NCBI RefSeq assembly: GCF_003977615.1
Contig: NZ_RYZR01000007.1
Coordinates: 558,001 to 622,000 of the forward strand
Origin: Dyella dinghuensis
GTDB lineage: Bacteria > Pseudomonadota > Gammaproteobacteria > Xanthomonadales > Rhodanobacteraceae
DNA: 64,000 bases
Reading direction: 5' to 3'
Part shown: one piece after another, positions 1-8,695 of the stretch
Position numbering within the stretch: the stretch's first letter is position 1
Layout: the number at the start of each line of letters is the position of its first letter
Notes under the pieces: model-generated
Database searches by the model: none
Told to the model about the DNA's origin: nothing
Seen by the model: the letters and a program-made list of their open reading frames with translations, nothing else
Made by a program: the position numbers and the translations under genes

Positions 1-495
1 CGCTGCATCCAGCGCAAAGTGCGCAATCATCGGTGGTGTTTGAAAGTTGTTGCTCTGCTGTACCCAGTCGAGTGAGGCACCCGGTTTGCTCAGTGCAGCC
101 GCCACCTGATTGATGGCTTCAGAGCTGCCGGGCTTCGACGCGATGCCGAAGACGAACGCACCGGGCATGTCACCGCTGTACCAGCCGGCGACGGCTGACG
201 AGGCGAACGACTGATCGCCAACCTTCAACGTCGCGCTAGGCTGAAACGATGCGGGCGCGCGCGGTCCTTCGAAGGCATCAAACGGAAAATCGGGTGCACT
301 CTCTGCAACAAGCATGAGCTGCGCGGAAAGTGCGCCGCCTGTGCCTTGCGTGCACATCAAGGTGAACCATGCGGGGTGATCGCCACTGCTGGTGGTGACC
401 GTGCCGTGCACCACGACCTGTGGCGGTGACGCGGATGGTGCCGATGCCCATCCAGACATCAGCAACAAACTCAGCAGTAGCGCAGGCGTTTTCAT
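1..495 (-). CDS. Secreted hypothetical protein (3' end outside window)
   Basis: An open frame runs leftwards from ATG at 493-495 to the window edge without a stop (165 codons). The first residues, MKTPALLLSLLLMSGWASA, form a typical Sec signal peptide with an AxA-like cleavage site. The rest has no transmembrane segment and contains one cysteine (near residue 47) and an Ala/Ser/Pro-rich body, so a periplasmic or secreted protein is likely. It lies only 9 bp downstream of yggT on the same strand and is probably the third gene of a proC-yggT transcript. I do not recognise the family and assign no function. Confidence 0.7.
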   Translation of the reverse strand, partial: MKTPALLLSLLLMSGWASAPSASPPQVVVHGTVTTSSGDHPAWFTLMCTQGTGGALSAQLMLVAESAPDFPFDAFEGPRAPASFQPSATLKVGDQSFASSAVAGWYSGDMPGAFVFGIASKPGSSEAINQVAAALSKPGASLDWVQQSNNFQTPPMIAHFALDAA

Positions 496-504
496 GAACG
501 CGGA

Positions 505-1080
505 TCAGCCACCCTGCGCCAGCCGGGCGCCGAGGTCGAAGAGCGGCTGGGCTATCAGCACACGCGCCAACAGCAGAACGATCACGACGACCGTCGGCGA
601 AAAATCGATATTGCCGACCACCATCTTTCCACGTAGCGGCCGCATCACCGGCTGCACGATGGTGCCGGCAAGACGAATCACTGGCTGATGCGGATCGGCC
701 GACAGCATCGTCGCCAGCGACCAGCCGAAAATCACCACGATGTAGAACAGCAGCACGAAGTCGAGTACGTCGGCGATCGAAAGCACCAGCAGCCCGGCTA
801 GGTGCGGCATGAGGCCCGCTAAAGCAAACACCGCCAAGCGCTCGATCAGCATCGTCAACCACAGGACCAGCAACGCTGCAAAGTTGATACGCCGCCAGTT
901 CGGTAACACACGTCGAATCGGTGCCAACACGGGATTGGTGTAGCGATAGACGAACTGGCTGAGCGGGTTGTGAAAGTCGGCGCGGCACGCTTCAGCCAGG
1001 AAACGCACCAGAAATAGCGTTGCGATGGCGCCAAAGACGACCTGTATAAGCAAGATCAGCGCACTGAGCAGATAAGTCAT
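505..1080 (-). CDS. YggT family integral membrane protein
   Basis: A 191-aa protein made of two similar hydrophobic halves, each with paired membrane helices, which is the YggT architecture. The first half starts MTYLLSALILLIQ and the second begins near residue 95. The motif NPVLAPIRRVLPN after the first pair and IVQPVMRPLRGK after the second are the short Pro/Arg-containing loops typical of this family. The family's molecular role is unclear; it has been linked to osmotic tolerance and membrane assembly in other bacteria. The start lies 8 bp beyond the proC stop, so the two are co-transcribed, an arrangement common in proteobacteria. Confidence 0.88.
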   Translation of the reverse strand: MTYLLSALILLIQVVFGAIATLFLVRFLAEACRADFHNPLSQFVYRYTNPVLAPIRRVLPNWRRINFAALLVLWLTMLIERLAVFALAGLMPHLAGLLVLSIADVLDFVLLFYIVVIFGWSLATMLSADPHQPVIRLAGTIVQPVMRPLRGKMVVGNIDFSPTVVVIVLLLARVLIAQPLFDLGARLAQGG

Positions 1081-1088
1081 GGTCCCGA

Positions 1089-1907
1089 TTATTCCTTGTC
1101 CAAAGCGGCAGCCAATTCCTGGCCGCGACGGGTGGCTGCTGCCACCGCATGGGCGACGATTTTGGGTAGTTGATCGGCGCTGAAACTTTCCAGGGCAGCT
1201 TGGGTGGTGCCGTTAGGTGAGGTTACGCGTTGCCGCAGCACGGCAGGCGATTCGTTGCTTTCCACCAGCATGCGTCCCGCACCCAGGCACGTTTGCGAAG
1301 CGAGTATGCGTGCGGCATCGCGTGGCATGCCTTGCGCCACTGCGGCGTCTTCCAACGCTTCCACTAGGGCAAAAAAGTAGGCGGGACCCGAGCCGGAGAT
1401 CGCTGTCACGGTGTCCATCTGCGCTTCATCGGCAATCCAGCGCGTCAGCCCGACGGCATCCAGGATGTGCTGGGCCTGTTCGCGTTGCTGCGGTGTCACA
1501 CGCAGGTTGGCGCAGAGACCAGTGGCGCCCGCGCCAATCAAAGCAGGCGTGTTGGGCATGCAGCGGACGATCGGTAGCACCCCGAACCACCGTTCAAGCT
1601 GATCAAGGCGTACCCCGGCGGCAATCGAAATCAGCAGCGGGCGATTGCGCTGTAGGGTGTCGCGCAGTTCGTTGTAGATGGCCGGCATCACCTGCGGTTT
1701 CACCGCCAGGACGATGACATCGGCATCGGCCACGGCAAGCCGGTTGTCGGTATAGGTGGCGACACGGAAGTCGCGCCCCAGCGCCTCGCGTGCCTGCGGC
1801 TGGGGTTCGGCCACGCTGAGGTTGCTGGTGGGCACACCTGTCTTGAGCAGGCCGCCAATCAAGCTGCGCGCCATGTTGCCGCCGCCGATGAATGCAATTC
1901 GTGTCAT
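1089..1907 (-). CDS. proC: Pyrroline-5-carboxylate reductase
   Basis: Catalyses the last step of proline synthesis, NAD(P)H-dependent reduction of pyrroline-5-carboxylate. The 272-aa product has the usual length. It opens with the Rossmann motif MTRIAFIGGGNMA, followed by the conserved VKPQ segment, MPNTPA near residue 120, and the C-terminal dimerisation helices with ISGSGPAYFF. The frame stays open for another 228 bases upstream, but that extension has no resemblance to the family, so the ATG at 1905-1907 is chosen. In many gammaproteobacteria yggS lies between pilT and proC; here it is absent and proC is divergent from pilT. Confidence 0.95.
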   Translation of the reverse strand: MTRIAFIGGGNMARSLIGGLLKTGVPTSNLSVAEPQPQAREALGRDFRVATYTDNRLAVADADVIVLAVKPQVMPAIYNELRDTLQRNRPLLISIAAGVRLDQLERWFGVLPIVRCMPNTPALIGAGATGLCANLRVTPQQREQAQHILDAVGLTRWIADEAQMDTVTAISGSGPAYFFALVEALEDAAVAQGMPRDAARILASQTCLGAGRMLVESNESPAVLRQRVTSPNGTTQAALESFSADQLPKIVAHAVAAATRRGQELAAALDKE

Positions 1908-2205
1908 GTTGCCTTGATCCAGACGATGTTCTGAGCGCCATACATTACCGGAGCCAGCGCGAGACCGGCCAAAGCCATGGGTTAGGTGACCAAATCGGCA
2001 AACTTTGGCTTCACGTGCCTGATCTCGAAAGGAAAGACTGGCTACTCGCCCGTGGGCACGAGTAGTATCAAGCTGGCTGCAAGGGATCGGGGGAAGCGGC
2101 GGGGCAGGTATGCCCATGCCCGGTTGTCCACCCACGGTGAAACACCGTCGTCCTGTTTGTGGCGTCTATTTTCCATCATGACGATAGGGTTGAGGGGAAC
2201 ACCTG
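1908..2205. promoter_or_regulatory. Divergent proC/pilT intergenic region with a small perfect palindrome
   Basis: This 298-bp spacer separates divergent proC and pilT and should hold both promoters. The only structure I can point to is a perfect inverted repeat at 2134-2148, ACGGTG-AAA-CACCGT, about 57 bp before the pilT start, which could be an operator or a small RNA hairpin. No convincing -35/-10 pair stands out. Several short frames cross the region, but none looks coding. Confidence 0.35.
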
Positions 2206-3243
2206 ATGGACATCGCCGAACTGCTTGCCTTCTCGGTGAAGAATAAGGCATCCGACTTGCACTTGTCGGCCGGCCTGCCGCCGATGATCCGTGTGGATGG
2301 CGACGTACGTCGTATCAACATCCCCGCGCTGGAACACAAACAGGTCCACTCGCTGATCTACGACATCATGTCGGACAAGCAGCGACGCGACTATGAAGAA
2401 TTCTACGAGTGCGACTTCTCGTTCGAGATTCCCGGGCTGGCGCGCTTCCGCGTCAACTCGTTCAACCAGAATCGCGGGGCCGGCGCGGTGTTCCGTACCA
2501 TTCCGTCCGAAGTGCTTACGCTCGACGATCTGGGTTGCCCGAAAATCTTCCGCGAGCTGATCGAACAGCCGCAAGGTTTGATCCTGGTCACCGGCCCGAC
2601 GGGTTCGGGCAAGTCGACCACGCTGGCGGCGATGGTCGATCACGTGAACAAGAACGAATACGGCCATATCCTCACCATCGAGGATCCGATCGAATTCGTG
2701 CATACCTCGCAGAAGTGCCTTATCAACCAGCGCGAAGTGCATCGTGACACGCACGGCTTCAACGAAGCGCTGCGTTCGGCACTTCGCGAAGACCCGGACT
2801 ACATCCTCGTCGGCGAGTTGCGCGACCTGGAAACCATTCGCCTGGCGTTGACCGCCGCCGAAACGGGCCACTTGGTGTTCGGCACGCTGCATACCAGCTC
2901 GGCCGCGAAAACCATCGACCGTATCATCGACGTGTTCCCTGCCGGCGAAAAGCCGATGGTGCGCTCGATGCTTTCGGAATCGCTGCGCGCGGTGATTTCG
3001 CAGTCGCTGCTGAAGAAAGTCGGCGGCGGCCGTCTTGCGGCGCACGAGATCATGGTCGGTATTCCCGCTATTCGTAACCTGATCCGCGAAGACAAGGTGG
3101 CGCAGATGTATTCGTCCATCCAGACCGGTCAGCAATACGGCATGCAGACACTCGATCAGAACTTGCTCGATCTGGTCAAACGCGGGTTGGTCGCACGTCA
3201 GCAGGCGATCGGCTACGCGAAGAACAAGGAAGTGTTCAAGTAA
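2206..3243 (+). CDS. pilT: Type IV pilus retraction ATPase PilT
   Basis: Hexameric cytoplasmic ATPase that powers pilus retraction and so twitching motility. The 345-aa length matches PilT. Visible landmarks are the N-terminal segment KNKASDLHLSAGLPP, Walker A GPTGSGKST at residues 130-138, the Asp-box region around TIEDPIEF, the Walker B region ILVGELRDLETI, the His-box GTLHTSSAAKTIDR, and the AIRNLIRE motif needed for retraction. pilU follows 49 bp downstream, forming a pilTU operon ended by a terminator at 4481. Confidence 0.97.
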   Translation: MDIAELLAFSVKNKASDLHLSAGLPPMIRVDGDVRRINIPALEHKQVHSLIYDIMSDKQRRDYEEFYECDFSFEIPGLARFRVNSFNQNRGAGAVFRTIPSEVLTLDDLGCPKIFRELIEQPQGLILVTGPTGSGKSTTLAAMVDHVNKNEYGHILTIEDPIEFVHTSQKCLINQREVHRDTHGFNEALRSALREDPDYILVGELRDLETIRLALTAAETGHLVFGTLHTSSAAKTIDRIIDVFPAGEKPMVRSMLSESLRAVISQSLLKKVGGGRLAAHEIMVGIPAIRNLIREDKVAQMYSSIQTGQQYGMQTLDQNLLDLVKRGLVARQQAIGYAKNKEVFK

Positions 3244-3292
3244 GAAAGCCGGAGGCTAACGTCTCCGGCTCCCGTTAAGTGGGGAGATCGCC

Positions 3293-4459
3293 ATGAGCGA
3301 ATTTGACTTTACCTCGTTTCTTAAATTGATGGTCCACAAGAAAGCCTCGGACCTTTTCATTACGGCCGGTGTCGCGCCGTCGATGAAGGTGCAGGGCCGT
3401 ATTGTGCCGATCACGCAGAGCCCGCTGTCCGCGCAGCAGTCGCGCGACATGGTGATCAACGTGATGACGCCATCGCAACGCGAAGAGTTCGAAAAGACGC
3501 ACGAGTGCCAGTTCGCGATTTCGGCGCAAGGCGTCGGCCGCTTCCGCGTGTCGTGCTTCTACCAGCGCAACTGCGTCGGCATGGTGCTTCGTCGCATCGA
3601 ATCGAAGATCCCGACCATCGAAGAACTGAGCCTGCCACCGGTCATCAAGCAACTGGCGATGACCAAGCGCGGCATCATCATCTTCGTGGGCGCGACCGGT
3701 ACCGGTAAATCGACCTCGCTGGCAGCGATGGTGGGTTATCGCAACCAGAATTCGACCGGCCACATCATCACGATCGAAGACCCAATCGAATACGTGCACA
3801 AGCACGAGGGCTGCATCGTCACGCAGCGCGAGCTGGGTATCGATACCGACAGCTGGGAAAACGCGCTGAAGAACACGTTGCGTCAGGCGCCCGACGTGAT
3901 CCTGATCGGCGAAGTGCGTACGCGCGAAACGATGGAGTACGCGATCAACTTCGCCGAAACCGGTCACCTTTGCCTCTGCACCTTGCATGCGAACAACGCG
4001 AACCAGGCGATCGACCGCATCCTGCACTTCTTCGCGGAAGACCGCCGCCAGCAGCTGTTCATGGATTTGTCGCTGAACCTGAAAGGCATCGTCGCGCAGC
4101 AGCTGATTCCGACACCCGACGGCAAGGCACGCCGCGTGGCGATGGAAGTGATGCTGGGCACGCCGCTGGTGCAGGACTACATCCGCCAGGGCGATATTCA
4201 CAAGTTGAAGGAAGTGATGAAGGAGTCCACCAACCTGGGCATGATGACGTTCGACCAGAGCCTCGTCGCGTTGTATCAGGCCGGTGAAATCAGCTACGAA
4301 GATGCGCTTCGTCACGCTGACAGCTCCAACGAAGTGCGTCTGCGTATCAAGCTGTCGCAAGGTGGCGATGCGCACACACTTTCGCAGGGCCTGGATGGTG
4401 TCGAGCTGGAAGAGGATCGCAGCAGTTCGGGTGTCGGCGGCGGCTTCTTGCACCGCTGA
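3293..4459 (+). CDS. pilU: PilT-dependent retraction ATPase PilU
   Basis: PilT paralogue that supports PilT in forceful pilus retraction. The 388-aa product has Walker A GATGTGKST at residues 133-141, the TIEDPIEY Asp-box, ILIGEVRTRETM (Walker B) and CTLHANNANQAIDR (His-box). The C-terminal tail of about 40 residues beyond the PilT core is typical of PilU. The ATG at 3293 is preceded by a GGGGAG ribosome-binding site. Confidence 0.96.
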   Translation: MSEFDFTSFLKLMVHKKASDLFITAGVAPSMKVQGRIVPITQSPLSAQQSRDMVINVMTPSQREEFEKTHECQFAISAQGVGRFRVSCFYQRNCVGMVLRRIESKIPTIEELSLPPVIKQLAMTKRGIIIFVGATGTGKSTSLAAMVGYRNQNSTGHIITIEDPIEYVHKHEGCIVTQRELGIDTDSWENALKNTLRQAPDVILIGEVRTRETMEYAINFAETGHLCLCTLHANNANQAIDRILHFFAEDRRQQLFMDLSLNLKGIVAQQLIPTPDGKARRVAMEVMLGTPLVQDYIRQGDIHKLKEVMKESTNLGMMTFDQSLVALYQAGEISYEDALRHADSSNEVRLRIKLSQGGDAHTLSQGLDGVELEEDRSSSGVGGGFLHR

Positions 4460-4480
4460 TTTTTCCCTGTTGTCACATTA

Positions 4481-4506
4481 AAAAAGGAGCCGCTCGGCTC
4501 CTTTTT
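4481..4506 (+). terminator. Rho-independent terminator after pilU
   Basis: A GGAGCC stem (GGAGCC-GCTC-GGCTCC core, extended by A-T pairs) is flanked by A5 on the left and T5 on the right, 21 bp after the pilU stop. The A/T symmetry would allow action in both directions. Confidence 0.88.
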
Positions 4507-4540
4507 CTTTGCGCTCATTTTTGCAACAGCTCGTAATTTT

Positions 4541-4654
4541 CCTCATCGTCATTCCGGCGCAGGCCGGAATCCAGTGTCCGAGTGCTGCGGTCATGCGCTA
4601 CCGTATGCGCATTGTCGCCACTGGATTCCGGCCTGCGCCGGAATGACGATGAGG
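4541..4654. repeat. REPIN-like element: 36-bp perfect inverted repeats
   Basis: Two 36-nt arms, 4541-4576 and 4619-4654, are perfect inverse complements separated by 42 nt. Each arm itself contains the smaller palindrome TTCCGGC-GCAG-GCCGGAA with fixed flanks (CATCGTCA on one side, TCCAGTG on the other), which is the two-REP (REPIN) architecture. A second doublet lies at 55013-55097 and a single unit at 9380-9404. The element sits between the convergent ends of pilU and the lipoprotein gene. Confidence 0.88.
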
Positions 4655-4725
4655 GCGATGTACTCAAGACGAGCTTTGGGGCGGCGCGCTTTAGACAAGC
4701 TGCAAGACGCCGCGCTCTAAGCGTC

Positions 4726-6498
4726 TTATTTAAGCTCCGTGTGCGTCATGATCACCAGCCCCTGATCTTCCATCCGCACATCTGCCGAGATGGCCTGAAT
4801 GCGCGCAGCTTCCGATTTCATGGCGGCAAACTGGGCTTTGGTGTTGGCGGCTGCGGTTGCGGCGGCTTTCTGGCTGTCCTGATCGTCGCCATTGCTCGGG
4901 CCCATGGCAGCAGCCATCGTCGCGGCGTTTTCGGCCTTCTGCGCCATCAGGTCGATCCAGTTGCTGTACATGTCGCCATCGAGATGCATGCGCATCAGTT
5001 CACCGGCGTCACCAACGGGCTGCTTGAGCATGTCGGCGAGTTTGCTGTCTTCACCGGCACCGACCGCAATGCTCACCGACTTGGGTGTCATGGCGGCCCA
5101 ACCCTGTTCGCCGAGCGCGTTGACGAGCTGCGCGGGCAACGTTGTGGGCGTGCCATCGCTGGTGAGCTTGATGCCAGCCAGCAACGGACTGGTGACCTGC
5201 GCCATGGCCAGCAGGCCTGCCGCGTTGTTCGTGCCGATCACGAGGCGGCCGGAGAACTTCGGCATACCGCCGCCCGGGTTGGACGTGTAGCTGTCCAGCG
5301 CAACGTGAAGGCCGAGCAGATCGCCGATCGGCGGCACGGCCGCTTTCTGCATGCTGTCGCCGAGGCTACCGAACGTGTCGTTGAGGTTATCGAGCACCGG
5401 GCAGGTGAACGGCTTGGCCGCCACGGCATCGGCCTGCGCGCTCCAGAATGCCCGCAATTGGGTCACGGGCAGCGCAAGGGCGACTTCGAACGGGGCTGTC
5501 GGATTGCTGCCAAGACCCGGCAACTCCACCTTCAATCCACTGAACGCGCTGGCGATGTCATTGGCCAGCGACACATCGAAACGCATGTCACGATGCTTGT
5601 CGTCGAGCGTGGTGTAACCCAGGCTCATTTGCGGAATGCGCGTGGCGATGCGGGTGGCATCGGCTTGGCAGCTGGGCGGAACCTGCATCAGGTTGGCTAC
5701 CGGTTCGCCGGTCTTGGCTGATTCCGCTTCCGCGCGTGCTTTCAGGAACGCTTGCGACAACGGATCCTGGCCACCGGTGACGAGCGGCAGCAAGCGGGTC
5801 ATGTCGACCAGACCCACGGCCCACGGGGCGTAGCCCTTGCTCTTGGCCAGATCCTTCAGGCGATCGGTGTCCTGCACGCTCTTGGCGGGGCGATCCAGGC
5901 CGAGTGTCTGGCGCAGCAGCGGTTGATCGGCATCCACCGGCAGCATCGCCAGCACCGCTTGCTTGCCGACGACCGCAATGATGAATTGCAGATGCGATGC
6001 GTTGGCCATGTAACGCTGATAGCTCTGCTGCCCGATGGTGGCGACGTCGAATTTCTTGCCGTAATCGTTCTGCAGTTTGGCGACGAAGCTCTGGAATGCC
6101 GCGGGATCGGCCAACTCGATGCGCAGCACCGGCGATAGACCCAACCCATAGAGCGCAGCGTGCCCCTTCGGATCGATGCCTGCTTCTTGCGTGATCTGTT
6201 CGGCGGTCTTGCCATCGAATTCGCCGGCGACGGTGCGCAGATATTTCGCCGTATCCGCATCGTTTGCGGCGATCTGGTCCGCCTCGGCCTTCATTTGCGC
6301 GACCTGTGCCGGCATTTCGGCATCGATCTGCGTGAAGATAGCCTGGCGCGTGCTGTCATCCAGCACATCGAGATTGGCAAGCACATAGGGAGTATCCACC
6401 GGCACGAAGGCCAGTGGGGCATCCTTGTCCTTGTGCGAGCAGGCGGCCAGCAGCAAGCCAGTCAACGCCAGCGCCAGCACGCGCTTGGTCATACGCAT
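4726..6498 (-). CDS. Large uncharacterised lipoprotein
   Basis: A 590-aa protein with an N-terminal lipoprotein signal: after MRMTKR comes a hydrophobic stretch ending LLLAAC, with the lipid-carrying cysteine at residue 20. The mature part is hydrophilic, Ala/Asp/Lys-rich, with a segment rich in Ala and Gln near residues 530-565 that may be helical. No enzymatic motif is visible. A GGGGAAG ribosome-binding site lies 6 nt before the ATG at 6498, which favours that start over the internal ATG at 6492. It is a single-gene unit between pilU (convergent) and pyrB (same strand, 69 bp upstream). I do not know its function. Confidence 0.85.
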   Translation of the reverse strand: MRMTKRVLALALTGLLLAACSHKDKDAPLAFVPVDTPYVLANLDVLDDSTRQAIFTQIDAEMPAQVAQMKAEADQIAANDADTAKYLRTVAGEFDGKTAEQITQEAGIDPKGHAALYGLGLSPVLRIELADPAAFQSFVAKLQNDYGKKFDVATIGQQSYQRYMANASHLQFIIAVVGKQAVLAMLPVDADQPLLRQTLGLDRPAKSVQDTDRLKDLAKSKGYAPWAVGLVDMTRLLPLVTGGQDPLSQAFLKARAEAESAKTGEPVANLMQVPPSCQADATRIATRIPQMSLGYTTLDDKHRDMRFDVSLANDIASAFSGLKVELPGLGSNPTAPFEVALALPVTQLRAFWSAQADAVAAKPFTCPVLDNLNDTFGSLGDSMQKAAVPPIGDLLGLHVALDSYTSNPGGGMPKFSGRLVIGTNNAAGLLAMAQVTSPLLAGIKLTSDGTPTTLPAQLVNALGEQGWAAMTPKSVSIAVGAGEDSKLADMLKQPVGDAGELMRMHLDGDMYSNWIDLMAQKAENAATMAAAMGPSNGDDQDSQKAAATAAANTKAQFAAMKSEAARIQAISADVRMEDQGLVIMTHTELK

Positions 6499-6567
6499 AA
6501 AAGTCTTCCCCGGGTGTCTCGTAACCGCGACATTATGCCCGCTTTGTTGCAGTGCCGCTTACGGCGA

Positions 6568-7494
6568 TTACCGGCCGAGCATCTCGCCAAGCACGGCCAT
6601 GCGTACAAATACGCCGTTGGCAACCTGTTCGAGGATTCGTGATTGCGCCCCATCGGCAACCGCCGGGGCGATTTCGATGCCGCGGTTGATCGGGCCCGGG
6701 TGCATGACCAGGCAGCCCTTTGCCGCCATGGCCAGGCGGCGGCTATCCAGGCCGTATTGCCGGAAATAGGCAGCTTCGTCAGGCAGTTCGGTGCTCGCCA
6801 TGCGCTCTTTCTGGAGGCGCAGCATGATCGCGGCATCGGCGCCTTCAATCGCCTTGTCGAAATCGTTGTAGATCTTGCAGCTCGGAAATTCGTTGACGTC
6901 GGGCATCAGCGAAGCAGGGCCGCAAAGACGAATTTCACCCGCGCCGAGCTTGGTCAGTGCATGGACATCCGATCGCGCAACGCGCGAATGCTGCACGTCG
7001 CCGCAGATCACCACAGTGAGCCGGCTGAAATCGGGGCGGTGCTGGCGGATTGTCAGCACGTCGAGCAGGCCCTGCGTGGGATGCGCGCGATTGCCATCGC
7101 CGGCGTTGATCACCGACACGCCGCTCATTGCATGGCGTACCAGTTCATCCGGCGTGCCCGACACTTTGTGGCGAACCACGATGGCGTCCAGATGCATGGC
7201 TTCCAGGGTGTGCAAGGTGTCGAACAACTCTTCACCCTTGCTGGTGGACGAAAAGCCGATGTCGAAGTTGATCACGTCCGCGCCCAGGCGACGCGCAGCC
7301 AATTCGAAGGACGTGCGCGTGCGCGTCGACGGTTCGAAGAACAGATTGAGGATCGTGCGCCCGGCCAGCAGATCCAGCTTGCGTGTGCCATGCGCGCTGG
7401 CATCGCGCATCGTGATGGCGCGGTCCAGCAATCGCTCGATGCATTCGCGCGACAGGTTTTCCAGCGTGGTGAGGTGGCGAATGCGTGGGATCAT
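6568..7494 (-). CDS. pyrB: Aspartate carbamoyltransferase catalytic subunit
   Basis: Forms carbamoyl-aspartate in de novo pyrimidine synthesis. The 308-aa product has the carbamoyl-phosphate motif FFEPSTRTRTSFE near residues 54-66, the HPTQ motif in AHPTQGLLD, the DVQHSRVARS loop, and MHPGPINRG near the C terminus. It is the last gene of a yqgE-ruvX-pyrB series; the gap to ruvX is only 42 bp. Neither pyrR nor the inactive pyrC homologue that accompanies pyrB in pseudomonads is present here, so the enzyme may be unlinked from those partners. Confidence 0.96.
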   Translation of the reverse strand: MIPRIRHLTTLENLSRECIERLLDRAITMRDASAHGTRKLDLLAGRTILNLFFEPSTRTRTSFELAARRLGADVINFDIGFSSTSKGEELFDTLHTLEAMHLDAIVVRHKVSGTPDELVRHAMSGVSVINAGDGNRAHPTQGLLDVLTIRQHRPDFSRLTVVICGDVQHSRVARSDVHALTKLGAGEIRLCGPASLMPDVNEFPSCKIYNDFDKAIEGADAAIMLRLQKERMASTELPDEAAYFRQYGLDSRRLAMAAKGCLVMHPGPINRGIEIAPAVADGAQSRILEQVANGVFVRMAVLGEMLGR

Positions 7495-7536
7495 GGCGGG
7501 CTTCTTTGTCTTTTTATTGGATCGGTGAAAGAGAAT

Positions 7537-7968
7537 TCACGATGTGCTGGTGCCTTCATGCAGCCAGCGTTCGAGGATCACGGCAGCGGCTTCGGCATCC
7601 AGCTGCGCCGCATCGCCGCGGCGCTTTAGTCCGGCAGCGCGTGCATCGGCAAAACGTTCTGCCGCTTCGCGTGAACTATGACGTTCGTCAACCAGCATCA
7701 CCGGCACGCGGTAGCGTTGCTGCAGGCGTTCGGCAAAGCGTCGCGCACGTTTGCTGGCGGCTTGTTCGTCGCCGTCGAGCGTAAGCGGCAAGCCCACCAC
7801 CAGCGTGTCCGGCAACCATTCGCTGCGCAAGGCGTCGAGCGCGGCCCAATCGGGATCATCGTTGCGCATCGCGATCGTCGTGATGGCCCGTGCGCTGGCG
7901 GTCACCTTGTTGCCGACTGCGACACCGATAAGCTTGCTGCCGACGTCGAAGCCCAGCGCGCAACTCAT
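7537..7968 (-). CDS. ruvX: Putative Holliday junction resolvase / pre-16S rRNA nuclease YqgF
   Basis: RNase-H-fold nuclease of the YqgF/RuvX family, implicated in 16S rRNA 5' processing. The 143-aa product starts MSCALGFDVGSKLIGVAVGN (catalytic Asp in FDVG), then has the conserved VVGLPLTLDG and VDERHSS segments and the C-terminal LDAEAAAVILE helix with a second acidic residue. The frame extends further upstream, but the ATG at 7966-7968 overlaps the yqgE stop (ATGA) and fits the family, so it is chosen. Confidence 0.93.
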   Translation of the reverse strand: MSCALGFDVGSKLIGVAVGNKVTASARAITTIAMRNDDPDWAALDALRSEWLPDTLVVGLPLTLDGDEQAASKRARRFAERLQQRYRVPVMLVDERHSSREAAERFADARAAGLKRRGDAAQLDAEAAAVILERWLHEGTSTS

Positions 7969-8534
7969 GCGTGGCCCGCGTAGCCAGGCAGTTGCAGCGG
8001 ATCGACACCTACCAGGCCGGCCGCCGCGCTCCAGCGTTCTTCCAGCGGCGTGTGGAACATCACGCGCTCGTTGGCTTCCACCGTGAGCCAGGTGTTGTCG
8101 ATCAGTTCCTGCTCGAGCTGGCCGGCGCTCCAGCCCGCATAACCCAGCGCCATCAGCGCTAGACGCGGGCCCTCGCCAGCGGCCATCGCCACCAGGATGT
8201 CGCGCGAGGTGGTCACCGACCAATCGGTATTGATGCGGTAGCTCGATTCCCAGTGGCCGTGCTCGCGGTGGAGCACAAAGCCGCGCTCCTGCTGAACCGG
8301 GCCGCCGATCAGCACCGGCGCATCGGCCAGCTCCGGATCGGCACAACCGAGCTTCATCTGCGCCAGCACGTCGCCAAAGCGGTATTCCGAGAGCTGATTC
8401 ACCAGCAGGCCGACGGCGCCGTCTTCATCGTGCTGGCAGACGAAGGCCACTCCGCGTGAAAACGGCGGTTCCGCCAGGCTGGGCATGGCGATCAGGAACT
8501 GTCCGGCGAGGGATTGGGGGGTCTTGTCGCGCAT
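7965..8534 (-). CDS. yqgE: UPF0301/AlgH family protein YqgE
   Basis: A 189-aa DUF179 protein. It has the family's opening LAGQFLIAMPSL, then GVAFVCQHDEDGAVGLLVN and VLIGGPVQQERGFVLH, and ALGYAGWSAGQLE near the C terminus. The usual partner ruvX follows with a 4-bp overlap. The frame allows 14 more N-terminal residues, but the family begins at MRDKT, so the ATG at 8534 is taken. The biochemical role of this family is not established. Confidence 0.92.
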   Translation of the reverse strand: MRDKTPQSLAGQFLIAMPSLAEPPFSRGVAFVCQHDEDGAVGLLVNQLSEYRFGDVLAQMKLGCADPELADAPVLIGGPVQQERGFVLHREHGHWESSYRINTDWSVTTSRDILVAMAAGEGPRLALMALGYAGWSAGQLEQELIDNTWLTVEANERVMFHTPLEERWSAAAGLVGVDPLQLPGYAGHA

Positions 8535-8695
8535 GGGGCTATTGTAAGCGCTGGGGCTTGGTCGCGTCTTCCGCATTTGTGATGAAACGCTGACGCTGAA
8601 TACGCGCTAGCCCAGGTTACCGCGGTGTCATCGCGCTGTGAGGGTGGCCGTTATGCTTGACGCGGTGCGCTCCGCCGTCTGATCGGGACCGATTT

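Noticed and set aside
1908-2135. 228-base in-frame N-terminal extension of proC and a short MALAGLALAPV-type frame as possible yggS remnant
   Set aside because: Neither reads like the C terminus of YggS, and the proC family starts at 1907; treated as non-coding.
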